Source: a virus
IMG/VR virus record: IMGVR_UViG_3300042924_007408
Coordinates: 1-29,983 of that record
Length of the DNA stretch: 29,983 bases
Direction: 5' to 3' (one strand)
Within the stretch, counting starts at the first letter, position 1, and each line of letters opens with the position of its first letter. A model generated the notes under the pieces. It did not search any database. It was not told where the DNA came from and saw nothing but the letters and a program-made list of their open reading frames with translations. This document shows, piece after piece, positions 7,789-16,338 of this stretch. A program made the translations under genes and the position numbers.

Positions 7789-9552
7789 ATGGCAGACACC
7801 ACCATCCAGCAACAGATCGTTCGCGAAGCCCCGGAGATCGAGGCCTACAAGCTTCGACTCCTGCAGGAGGCGCAGAACCTGGCCTTCCGGGAGGGATTCG
7901 CAGACCAGATCCCGGGCTATCAGGTAGCGGGATTCTCCCCCGCGCAGCTTGCGGCGATCCGGGCCGCGGAGAGTCAGGGCATCGGCGCGTACTCTCCGTA
8001 CCTGTCCGCGGCCAACCAGGCCCTCGGCCGGGGCATGGGCACGACCGCGGAGGCGGCGGACTTCCTGCGTGGCGCGGACACCCGCGGCCAGTTCTACGAT
8101 GCCCGCTCGGCCATTTCCCAGGCAGGGGCCGCGGCTCAGGGCATGGGCGGCGGCATCGGCCAGATCAACACGGGCCTCGGCTACCTCGACCTTGCGGGCC
8201 AGCGGGCGCTGATGGGCGACACGACGGGCCGGATCGCCCCGGCCTATCAGGACATCGGTACGGGCGTGAATGCGCTCGCGACCGCGCAGAACATGGCAGC
8301 GCTGTCCTCGCAGGCAGCGCTCCAGCCCGCCACCCAGACCATCGGCCAGGGCCTCGCGGGCCTGTCTGAGGCGCAGCGTATGGCGGCCGCCATGGGTGGC
8401 AGCCAGCCCGGCTTCGATGTGGCGCAGTCGGCCATCAGCGGCGGTATCGGCGCTCTCAGCGGGGGCACCCAGGGCTTCGATCCCAGCCGCACCGCGGCCT
8501 TCATGGATCCGTACCGCCAGCAGGTCATCGACGAGACCATCCGGCAGATCAACCGTCAGGGCGCGATCGCGCAGCAGGGGCTTTCGGCGCAGGCCGTTCG
8601 CTCGGGCGCGTTCGGCGGCGAGCGCGAGGGCGTGCAGCGGGCGGAGCTTGAGCGCAACCTGATGGACCAGCGGGCGAGCAGCATCGCCAACCTGCTCTCG
8701 CAGGGCTACACGCAGGCCCAGGCCAATGCGATGACCTCGTTCGAACAGCAGCAGCAGCGTGAGCTGCAGGCGGCGCAGGCTCGGGGTGCCCTGGGCTCCC
8801 AGGCGGCGCAGGTTGCTTCGCAGCAGGCGGGGCTTGGGCAGAACGCCGCCAGCCTGTACGGCAACCTCTCCTCGCAGCAGATCGCCGCGGGCCAGGGCCT
8901 CGGTCAGCTCGGTGTCGAGCAGGCGCGTCTCGGCCAGTCGGCTGCGGGCCTCTACCAGCAGGCGGCGCAGGGCTACGGTGCGCTCGCGGGCCAGCAGGGT
9001 GCGCTCGCGGGCCAGGAAGCAAACATCCAGCAGAACGTCGCGGGCGCACTTTCGCAGAATGCAGGCATGCGTACCAACGCAGCGCAGGCGCTGGCCGGCA
9101 TCTATGGCAACCAGGCCGGCACCTTCCAGAACATCGGCCAGGGCATCGGCTCGTTGGCTTCGCAGCAGTACAACATCGGCCAGTCGATCGGGCAGGGCAT
9201 CGGCCAGCTCGGCCAGCAGTACGGTACGCTCGGCATGCAGCAGTTGGAGGCGGGACGTGTTGGCCAGGCCATGGGCCAGTCCGACATCAACTTCCTCTAT
9301 AACGTCGGCCAGTCCCAGCAGGGCCTGCGGCAGGCCGGGCTGGATGCGGAGCGAGCAACCTACATGCAGCGGCTGTATGCTCCGTACCAGCAGGCGGCCT
9401 TCCTGTCGGACATCTACCGGGGCGCTCCCTCGACGCAGATGTCCACCAGCGCGGTCAGCCAGCCGAGCGCGAGCCCGTTCCAGACAGCGGCGGGCCTCGG
9501 CATCGCGGGCCTGTCCGCGGCGGCCGGTGCGAAGAAGGCCGAACTCATTTAA
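7789..9552 (+). CDS. Gln/Gly/Ala-rich virion protein, probable internal/ejection protein
   Basis: A 587-residue protein from ATG 7789, two bases after the previous stop and preceded by AAGGGGAAG. The N-terminal 60 residues include an EIEAYKLRLLQEAQNLA helix. Around residues 240-300 is FMDPYRQQVIDETIRQI then RSGAFGGEREGVQRAELERNL and a GYTQAQANAM helix, a segment recalled from phage DNA-injection-type virion proteins. From about 310 to 500 the sequence is a long run of short Gln/Gly/Ala units such as GQGIGQLGQQYGTLG. The C-terminus (YAPYQQAAFLSDIYRGAPST, then a Gly/Ala-rich tail) is also familiar from this class. The repeats predict a long helical or elongated, flexible protein. Function is inferred from position and composition. 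Confidence 0.62.
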   Translation: MADTTIQQQIVREAPEIEAYKLRLLQEAQNLAFREGFADQIPGYQVAGFSPAQLAAIRAAESQGIGAYSPYLSAANQALGRGMGTTAEAADFLRGADTRGQFYDARSAISQAGAAAQGMGGGIGQINTGLGYLDLAGQRALMGDTTGRIAPAYQDIGTGVNALATAQNMAALSSQAALQPATQTIGQGLAGLSEAQRMAAAMGGSQPGFDVAQSAISGGIGALSGGTQGFDPSRTAAFMDPYRQQVIDETIRQINRQGAIAQQGLSAQAVRSGAFGGEREGVQRAELERNLMDQRASSIANLLSQGYTQAQANAMTSFEQQQQRELQAAQARGALGSQAAQVASQQAGLGQNAASLYGNLSSQQIAAGQGLGQLGVEQARLGQSAAGLYQQAAQGYGALAGQQGALAGQEANIQQNVAGALSQNAGMRTNAAQALAGIYGNQAGTFQNIGQGIGSLASQQYNIGQSIGQGIGQLGQQYGTLGMQQLEAGRVGQAMGQSDINFLYNVGQSQQGLRQAGLDAERATYMQRLYAPYQQAAFLSDIYRGAPSTQMSTSAVSQPSASPFQTAAGLGIAGLSAAAGAKKAELI

Positions 9553-9561
9553 GAGGGTCTC

Positions 9562-11661
9562 ATGAGCAAAGAAATGGATGACATGGACGACGTGGATAAC
9601 GTCGGGATCATGCAAGGCTTCCTCGACCGAACCAACAAGGAAGAGGATGACGAAGACGAGGAGTACTCCTCGGACGAGGCCAGCGCTGCGCGGATGCTGA
9701 ACCGCCGCCCGGACTCGCCCGAAATCCTCATGAACAACCTTCGCGGTGACATGCGTTCTATCGACGCGCGCCGCGAAGAGCTCGCGGATCTCGTCGGCTA
9801 CGAAGCCGCCACCGAGACCCCTGAGTCGGTGCTCGCCATGCTGCAGCCGGTGCTCGCGCAGCAGGCGGGCATCGGCGCGCTTCCCCAGTCACAGGCCATG
9901 GCTCAAGGGCCTCAGCCTCCTATGCCGCCACCCCCGGGGGGAATGGGTTCTCCGCCCTCTGGGTCTCCTCTTCCTCCTCCTGGAGGAGCCCCGTCGCCTG
10001 TTCCGGGCGATAATGCAGCCGCGCTTATGGCTTCGGCCGGCTTGCCTCCCGGGGGTGGGCCGGCGCCTGAGATGATCGGCCCGGATGGGCAGCCGATTCC
10101 GCCGGAAGGGATGCCGCCGATCGCCATGCGCGATGGCGGCTTGGTCCAGCGTTTTAGGGACGGGTCCGACGAGGAGGGCGTGACCCCGGCAAATCCCATG
10201 GGCGGGAACATCAACCCGCTCTACTCTCCTGAGATGGTCCAGGCTGCCGAGCAGAACACCATGTCGATGCTCATGCAGCAGCCGCAGGCCGTTCCGACCC
10301 TGGAAGAGGCCACCGCGTCTCGACTGCCCGAATACGAGCGCCTGCTGGCCCCGGATCGGAACATGGCGCAGGCCAACATGCTCTTCAACATCGCGGGCGC
10401 GGCGCTGAACTACGCCGCAAATCGTGATGCGCAGGGCCAGGTGATGCGCGGCTCGCAGTTGTCGCGTCTTGCGGGCGCGTTCAGCGGCGTTCCGGCCGCG
10501 ATCCAACAACAGGTCGCTGAGATCGAAAAGGGCAAGCAGCAGCTGCGTTTGCTCGCTCTCCAGGCGGGCGAGAAGGATCGCGCGCGGATCATGGAAATGA
10601 ACCAGGACCTGGAGACCACCAAGCGCAACCTCCTGAGCTCCGTGTTCCGCTCCAGCAACGTGAACCGTAATCCGGCGAGCAGGTTCCCCCGTGGCGATTG
10701 GGAAATGGCTGCCTTCAATACGGAGGGGCTGATGGACCGCTATGCTGCGGGCGAAACCACCCCGGAAGAGAACAACCTGATCGAATCTGCGATCACCTCG
10801 TACACCGAGCCGCGCTACGAAGCGATCACCGACCCCGATTCGAAGCTGCCAACCGGGCAGTTCCGTACGATTCCAGGCAAGCGCCTGCCGACTTTTGTGA
10901 CCCGCGCGATGGCTGCCCGCGGAAGTGCTCCATCAGCAGCGGCCACTACTGCCCCGGTAACGACCGCTCCTGCTGCCGCGCCCTCTGTGCAGGTGGTGGA
11001 AGAGCGGGCCGAGGAAGAACTGCCCCCTGTTCCCGCTCCGCTCCTGGACAGCGGAGGTCGAGAGCCCACCCAGCTTGGCCAGGCTGTTCCCTCCGCTCGC
11101 CCAGAGGGGGAGCCGACGTATCTTCCTCGCGAAGAGGCTATGCGAGAGAAACCAAATCTTTGGCGCGATGCCCCGTTGATCGCGGGTCCTGTTGCCTCGG
11201 TGATGGGATTTGTCACTAACGTCCCGGGCCTTGGTGACCCTATGGCACAGGTCACCATGGCACGTTCTCAGGCGGACCTGATCGCAAAGGATGTTCTGCA
11301 GCTCTTCACCAAGAGTGCGCAGAATTCCATCACCGAACAAAACATGGTGAGGGCTATCGTAAGGATCCAGCCGGCGTTTTTTAAGGATCCGGAGGCATAC
11401 AGGACCCACCTGGTGGCCCTGGACTCGATCTTCGACTCTTTCCTCAGAGAAAACGAGCAGATGATGGTTTCTGGGAACCTTACCCCAGCACAGCGCACAG
11501 ATGCGCGAGCAAAGTCAATGCAGGTGGAGAGATTCCGCTCATACCTCAACCTTCCTCCAAAGGTCTACACGATGGAGGAGTACATGTCACTTCCGGTTGG
11601 AACTGAAATCCTTTGGAAGGGATACAGGCCGGGCTGGGTTGGTCGTGAACAACCGAAATGA
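9562..11661 (+). CDS. large virion protein with acidic start and Pro/Gly-rich linker
   Basis: A 699-residue protein from ATG 9562, shortly after AAGAGGG. The first 40 residues are extremely acidic (MDDMDDVDNV, EEDDEDEEYSSDE). Residues about 115-200 are a Pro/Gly-rich disordered linker containing MPPPPGGMG-type repeats, followed by an IAMRDGGLVQRF motif shared with other phage internal proteins. A helical core from about residue 260 to 360 (DRNMAQANMLFNIAGAALNYAA, QQVAEIEKGKQQLRLLALQAGEKD) resembles virion proteins of marine podoviruses. The C-terminal third, from about base 11130, is less GC-rich than the rest and predicted helical. It is probably part of the internal protein set, but no enzyme motif is seen. 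Confidence 0.6.
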   Translation: MSKEMDDMDDVDNVGIMQGFLDRTNKEEDDEDEEYSSDEASAARMLNRRPDSPEILMNNLRGDMRSIDARREELADLVGYEAATETPESVLAMLQPVLAQQAGIGALPQSQAMAQGPQPPMPPPPGGMGSPPSGSPLPPPGGAPSPVPGDNAAALMASAGLPPGGGPAPEMIGPDGQPIPPEGMPPIAMRDGGLVQRFRDGSDEEGVTPANPMGGNINPLYSPEMVQAAEQNTMSMLMQQPQAVPTLEEATASRLPEYERLLAPDRNMAQANMLFNIAGAALNYAANRDAQGQVMRGSQLSRLAGAFSGVPAAIQQQVAEIEKGKQQLRLLALQAGEKDRARIMEMNQDLETTKRNLLSSVFRSSNVNRNPASRFPRGDWEMAAFNTEGLMDRYAAGETTPEENNLIESAITSYTEPRYEAITDPDSKLPTGQFRTIPGKRLPTFVTRAMAARGSAPSAAATTAPVTTAPAAAPSVQVVEERAEEELPPVPAPLLDSGGREPTQLGQAVPSARPEGEPTYLPREEAMREKPNLWRDAPLIAGPVASVMGFVTNVPGLGDPMAQVTMARSQADLIAKDVLQLFTKSAQNSITEQNMVRAIVRIQPAFFKDPEAYRTHLVALDSIFDSFLRENEQMMVSGNLTPAQRTDARAKSMQVERFRSYLNLPPKVYTMEEYMSLPVGTEILWKGYRPGWVGREQPK

Positions 11662-11678
11662 TCTAGAGGTAGGCAGCT

Positions 11679-14600
11679 GTGGATAAATCTGATCCGTATC
11701 GCTACGAGAATCTGTCTCCGGAGCAGCTCCAGGCCGTCAAACAGTACGCGGAAAGCATGGGTTTGCGGCCGATGTTCCTCAATTCGGATACGTTTAACCG
11801 AATTCCCCCGGACAAGCGCGCCCGGTTGTTCAACAACCTCGGGGGCTTTGTGTCGGCCGCTGAAAGCAAGAAGAACGAGTATACGTTGCCCTCGGATTTC
11901 GGTCTGACAGGCATGCAGGCCCCTGCCTCCAAGCCCGCGCCGGCCGCCCCGACCGCGGCAGCGGCTCCCGCTCCCGCTCCCGCTCCCGCTCCCGCTCCAC
12001 GGACCACGGCTCCCGCTCCACGGACCACGGCTCAAGGGTCTGCGGCAGAGTTCCAGCAGGGTGCCGGCTCGTTCGCCCAAACTGGCGGTGACGAGGATCC
12101 CCCCGGATTCCGCCCCGCCGGATCCAGCCCACTCAGCACCGTGCTTTTCCCCCAAGATGCCGTGGGCGACGAGGAACTGCCTCCTGGGTTTATCCCCCTG
12201 TCCGCCCCCGCGGGCGGCCGGGCGAAGGAAGTCGGCATCGGCTTGGTCGAAGGCGGTGTCCGCTATGGCGTTCCGGCAGTTGCGGGCGTGAAGGCGTTCA
12301 GCGCCGCCCTTGCGCCGTCTATCGCGGCGGCTCCTGCCACGGGCGGCCTGTCGCTGGCCTATCCATTTCTCGCGGGGCTCGGTGCTTACGGAGGCACCGC
12401 CTTCCTGGCCGACGTAGCGGCGGATAAGGCTTTCCCTGCCCCCGATCGGCCGGACCTCATGCCGTACCGCGAGGGCGGTATCACCGCGGGCGGCATCCTC
12501 TTCGGAGCCCCCGCCACGCTGCTGCTCAAGGCTCCGGGAGCGGTGAGCGTCGCCGGCCATGTGGCCCGCCGCATCTACAAGCTTGTGGATAACATGGCCA
12601 CGCTGTCGCAGCGCAACCGTGCGCTCTACCTCGGCTCGGAAGCGCTTACGGCGACGAGCGCGGGCCTTGCTGGTGGTGCCGCGGTCGCCTACGCCCCGGA
12701 CAGTCCGTGGACGCGCTTCGGTGCCGAGTTCGGCGCGAGCGTGTTCACCCCTGGAAGGCTTCTCTACTCTGGCATCACGGCGGGATACGACGCGACCAAG
12801 AACATCCTCGCCCGCGGCAAGGGCGGCGAGGGCGTGGACATCGCCCGCGCCAACGCGCTCTACAAGATCCTCGACGGTGCCCTCTCCCAGGCCGGTCCCA
12901 TCAAGACGCTGGAGGAGCTTGGTACGCCTGATGCCCTTGCGCAGGCGCAGGTGCTGCGCGATCGCTACTACAAGACCCTTATCCGCCAACTGGAGCAGAA
13001 CTTTCCGGAGGGCGCGAAGCCGACCGCTGCGCAAGCGACGGGCGATCCGCTCCTCGGTGTGCTTGAGCGGAGCCTGACTGTCGGGGACGACGCGTTCCGT
13101 TCAAGGATCGCGGACCAGGGCGCCAACGCCATGAAGGCGCAGCTGGCTCTTGTCGAAGCCCTGAAAGGGGTTGGAGACCAAGATGCGCTCGCCGCGGCAG
13201 CCAAGATGCAGGCGGAAGTCTACGATGCGATGGTGCTGGGCCGGATCGGCATCGCGGAGCGAAACGCGGCGCAGGAAGTGGCCAAGATCACCCGCGACAG
13301 TCCCGCTGCGCGAGTCCAGATCGGCGAGACCATCAAAGAAAACGTCGAAGAGGCGTTGCAGGAGGCTCGTGATTACGAGAAGGGCCTGTGGCAGCGAGCG
13401 TTTCGCGAGAGCCTGCGCACCGTCAAGGGAAAGCCTGTTCCGCGGGTGATCTCCCCGAGACAGACGCTGGTTTCCTACATCGACGCGATTTCGAACATGG
13501 CTCCGGAGCTGCAGCAGACGCTTCCAAAAGAACTTCGCCAGATGATGACGCGCCTGGGCGTCACCGAGGAGGCGGTTGCTTCGTATCGCCGCGGAAAGCT
13601 TACCCCTGAGTACATGAAAACCGGCAAGGTTCCGGATGAATATCTGATCAGCGGGATCCTGCCCGGCAAACGAGTTTTTGTTGAAAATCCCAAGGGCAGC
13701 GCCGCTCAATGGGACTCTGCAAAGCGTAAGCAGGTACGAGGGGATTGGGTAGACAGCGGTCCAACCGCCATCCCTCTGGGAGCGGGAACAGTTAAAATCT
13801 CAGGGGAAAAGCTGGGACCTATGTTCCAAGTAGGGGCCCTTATCCCCAACACCGTCTCCGTCGAAGACCTGATCCAGGCTCGTAGCGCCTTGCTGACCTG
13901 GGCACGTGACGCGGCAGGTGGAACTGGGGGTTTTTCCCCGGTGCATTCGCGGCTCCTTGGCCGCGTTGCGGAGTCCGTGCTGGATGACTTCCAGCAGCTC
14001 CCGGGTGCGGCCTATGACCAGGCCCGCTCCTTCTCGCGCGCGCTCAACGACAACTTCACGCGCAGCTACGCCCGGAACATCACCTCGGTCAACCGCCTCG
14101 GCGCAGAACGCCTTCCTGCCGAGCTGGTTGTGCAGAACGCCTTCCGTGGCGACGCGGATCTGGTAGGTCTGCGCATTGACGAAATGGAAGACGCGGTAGG
14201 TTTCTTCAAGAAGCGATATGACGCCCTTGGAGAACAGCTGGAGCTTCTTCGCAGCCAGCGAGCCACACCGAGCCAGCTTCGTGTAGTGCAGTCGGAGATG
14301 GAGGAATTGGCCCCGTTTGCGGACATGTCCGCGCAGCGCCTTGGAACCATCGCAAGCTCCTCCGAGAAGGTGCTTCGCATGATGGCCACCAATCCAAACA
14401 TCGTGAACCCCGTGACCGGACGAGTGAACGAGCGCGCCATGCGCGCCTGGATGGGCAAGTACTCAACGGTCCTGGATCGGTTCCCTGCCCTGCGCCGAGA
14501 CCTCCAGAGTGCCGCCGATGCCGAGGCCGCGTTTGCTGCGATTGATGCTCCGGATAGCGCTATTGGGCGCGAGCTCCGAGACCAGCAGGCTTTCTCGTCC

Positions 14601-15647
14601 GTGCTGGCCGGCGGAGAAAAGCCGACGCAGGCCGTCAGCACCGTGCTCGGCGGGAAGAACCCGTACAAGGGCTTCATGCAGCTGGTCGAGGTGACTCGGC
14701 AAGCCGCCCCTGCCGCTGCCCGAGTGGGTGTCCTGGCCAATACCGCCGCATCTCGCGGCTTGAAGTCCTCCGTCTTCGAATGGGCCTACGTCCAGGCGGG
14801 CGGTACCGGCAGCACGTTCAACGTCAAGAAGTTCGATGACCTGCTTTTCAAGCCGGTCTCTCCCGGGAATCCGTCTGTCGTTGCCATGATGACAAAGCAG
14901 GGCCTGATGACCACGCAGGAGGTGAAGAATCTGCGTCGGTTGATCGCGCCTATCGTGCGCATCGAACAGTCCAAAGAGAACCGCGCATTTCTCGACAGCC
15001 TCGTCGCAGGCGGAGACCCGCTGCAGGCGTTCGCCGTGCGCTGGGCAGCGCTGCACCTGGGCTCGGACGTCATCCCCACGGGCCCGGGCTCGTTGGCCGC
15101 GGCCAGCGCGCTGTCCAACTACGCCAAGGAGATCTTCGCCAACATGCCGCGGCTGAACGCGCTCGCGGCGCTGCGCGAAGCGGCCGCGGATCCGCAGCTC
15201 ATGGCGCAGCTCCTGCGTCGGGGCCGCACCGCGGAAGAGAAGGTCAGCATCCTGCGCCAGACGGGCCGCATGCTCGCGGACAAGGGCTTCGTGGCCCCCG
15301 CCTTCATGATCCAGCGATCCGCGGTCCCGGGCGGCAACATCTTCCGTCAGGAAGACATCCGCCAGCGCACCGGCGAAGCCGAGCGGAACATGTTCGGCCC
15401 GCAGGGCCTGCCCCCCAACTTCGGCCTGCCGGGCCAGCAGGACTTCCCCAAGCTCAACCGCCGGCCACCTCCGCCCGCGCCGCCCACCCGCGGCGTTCCG
15501 CGCACCGGGGCCCAGGGCAAGCCGCCGCAGGGAGCGCCCGCACCGGGCGGAGCGCCCCCGACCTCTCAGAGCCGGGGCATGCTCCAGCAGCTCTTCCCGT
15601 TCGACTCCATCACGGGGATGGCAGCGCCACCGCCGATGCAGGGGTAA
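11679..15647 (+). CDS. giant virion protein, probable internal/ejection protein
   Basis: At 1322 residues the largest protein here, starting at GTG 11679 after GAGGTAGG. The N-terminal 75 residues form a helical domain (NLSPEQLQAVKQYAESMGL). Residues about 85-125 are an Ala-Pro repeat. Two Gly/Ala-rich hydrophobic regions follow (about 185-250 and 265-345), able to enter a membrane. The remainder is mostly charged helix, for example DAFRSRIADQGANAMKAQLALVEAL and AERNAAQEVAKI. The last 70 residues are Pro/Gly-rich (RRPPPPAPPTRG). Position at the end of the late block, size and helix content recall T7 gp16-type core proteins, but I see no convincing lytic transglycosylase motif. Its last 38 bases overlap the minus-strand nuclease gene. 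Confidence 0.6.
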   Translation: MDKSDPYRYENLSPEQLQAVKQYAESMGLRPMFLNSDTFNRIPPDKRARLFNNLGGFVSAAESKKNEYTLPSDFGLTGMQAPASKPAPAAPTAAAAPAPAPAPAPAPRTTAPAPRTTAQGSAAEFQQGAGSFAQTGGDEDPPGFRPAGSSPLSTVLFPQDAVGDEELPPGFIPLSAPAGGRAKEVGIGLVEGGVRYGVPAVAGVKAFSAALAPSIAAAPATGGLSLAYPFLAGLGAYGGTAFLADVAADKAFPAPDRPDLMPYREGGITAGGILFGAPATLLLKAPGAVSVAGHVARRIYKLVDNMATLSQRNRALYLGSEALTATSAGLAGGAAVAYAPDSPWTRFGAEFGASVFTPGRLLYSGITAGYDATKNILARGKGGEGVDIARANALYKILDGALSQAGPIKTLEELGTPDALAQAQVLRDRYYKTLIRQLEQNFPEGAKPTAAQATGDPLLGVLERSLTVGDDAFRSRIADQGANAMKAQLALVEALKGVGDQDALAAAAKMQAEVYDAMVLGRIGIAERNAAQEVAKITRDSPAARVQIGETIKENVEEALQEARDYEKGLWQRAFRESLRTVKGKPVPRVISPRQTLVSYIDAISNMAPELQQTLPKELRQMMTRLGVTEEAVASYRRGKLTPEYMKTGKVPDEYLISGILPGKRVFVENPKGSAAQWDSAKRKQVRGDWVDSGPTAIPLGAGTVKISGEKLGPMFQVGALIPNTVSVEDLIQARSALLTWARDAAGGTGGFSPVHSRLLGRVAESVLDDFQQLPGAAYDQARSFSRALNDNFTRSYARNITSVNRLGAERLPAELVVQNAFRGDADLVGLRIDEMEDAVGFFKKRYDALGEQLELLRSQRATPSQLRVVQSEMEELAPFADMSAQRLGTIASSSEKVLRMMATNPNIVNPVTGRVNERAMRAWMGKYSTVLDRFPALRRDLQSAADAEAAFAAIDAPDSAIGRELRDQQAFSSVLAGGEKPTQAVSTVLGGKNPYKGFMQLVEVTRQAAPAAARVGVLANTAASRGLKSSVFEWAYVQAGGTGSTFNVKKFDDLLFKPVSPGNPSVVAMMTKQGLMTTQEVKNLRRLIAPIVRIEQSKENRAFLDSLVAGGDPLQAFAVRWAALHLGSDVIPTGPGSLAAASALSNYAKEIFANMPRLNALAALREAAADPQLMAQLLRRGRTAEEKVSILRQTGRMLADKGFVAPAFMIQRSAVPGGNIFRQEDIRQRTGEAERNMFGPQGLPPNFGLPGQQDFPKLNRRPPPPAPPTRGVPRTGAQGKPPQGAPAPGGAPPTSQSRGMLQQLFPFDSITGMAAPPPMQG
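11964..12033 (+). repeat. tandem hexamer and 21-base repeats coding Ala-Pro linker
   Basis: Five perfect copies of GCTCCC (11964-11993) are followed by two copies of a 21-base unit, GCTCCACGGACCACG plus GCTCCC (11994-12014 and most of a second from 12015). They encode an Ala-Pro run and two RTTAPAP-like units in the giant virion protein. The length is a multiple of three per unit, so slippage would change linker length without breaking the frame. Confidence 0.9.
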
Positions 15648-16338
15648 GCCCGCCAGGGGCCAAGGACCGCGAAACACGGGCCTTCCAGTCCTCCTTGTAG
15701 CGAGCGAACTCGTTGCCGGAGGTGCTGAACTCCTGCGTCTCGCCGTTCTGGACGCCGATCAGGACATACCCGTGGGTGATGTTCGTCCCGTAGAGGATGT
15801 CGTGCGCGAGCGCGTACGCGGCGAGCTGGTGGAAGTAGTCTTCGATCCAGCCGCGGCGCTTGGGCTTGAGTGACTGCTTGAGGTCGATGATGGCGGGGTT
15901 GCCGCGATAGACGCCCACCAGATCGGTCGTTCCCGCGTACTTCTGGGGGTAGTACAGCCGCACCTCGGAGCCCCACACCTCCGAGAGGTGCGGGAAGTAC
16001 TGGTTGACCAGTCGGTAGCCGAGCTCGTAGCCGAGCGCCGCGAGCCAGGTCTTGGCGGGCGGCAGCGGCGTGTCATGCAGCAAGGTGTCCACCACCAGAT
16101 GCAGGTGCGTACCGACCTCCGCGGCATCCTCCTTGATGCGCAGCGCTTCCGCGTGTCCCGTGCGAGCCTCCCAGTCCGCGAGCTTGCGCCGAGACTCCTC
16201 GCTCTTGGTGTAGTCGAGGATGGTCGTCACGCTCCACAGTAGCCCGCTCGGGGTCTGATACCGCCGCCCGGACTCGTCCTCCACCCGCTCCAGCTCCGGG
16301 TAGTGGAAGTGCGAGCGGACGGGGATCAGACCAGCCAT
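15610..16338 (-). CDS. RecB/Cas4-like PD-(D/E)XK exonuclease
   Basis: A 242-residue nuclease on the minus strand. In order it shows a VTTIL start of the fold, VGTHLH with H78, EVRLYY with E125 on a core strand, GTTDLVG with D139, IIDLKQS with D152 and K154, and a QLAAYALA helix with Q171 and Y175. These are motifs I-III and the QxxxY helix of the RecB-type PD-(D/E)XK family, metal-dependent nucleases that process double-strand ends. The start (ATG at 16338) overlaps the helicase stop by 13 bases, so the two are one operon and may act together. The 3' end overlaps the last virion gene by 38 bases in convergent orientation; the final 25 residues are low-complexity and outside the fold. Confidence 0.88.
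   Translation of the reverse strand: MAGLIPVRSHFHYPELERVEDESGRRYQTPSGLLWSVTTILDYTKSEESRRKLADWEARTGHAEALRIKEDAAEVGTHLHLVVDTLLHDTPLPPAKTWLAALGYELGYRLVNQYFPHLSEVWGSEVRLYYPQKYAGTTDLVGVYRGNPAIIDLKQSLKPKRRGWIEDYFHQLAAYALAHDILYGTNITHGYVLIGVQNGETQEFSTSGNEFARYKEDWKARVSRSLAPGGLTPASAVALPSP

Noticed and set aside
7774-9615. 613-codon open frame on the minus strand
   Set aside because: Antisense to the Gln-rich virion gene; no start signal and no domain-like pattern.
11679-15647. Lytic transglycosylase domain in the giant virion protein
   Set aside because: Expected from T7 gp16-like position, but no convincing catalytic Glu with the flanking GLMQ-type motif was seen in the translated protein.
11565-15677. 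Long minus-strand open frames under the giant virion gene
   Set aside because: No ribosome sites, shadow composition, and they would be antisense to a single continuous plus-strand gene.
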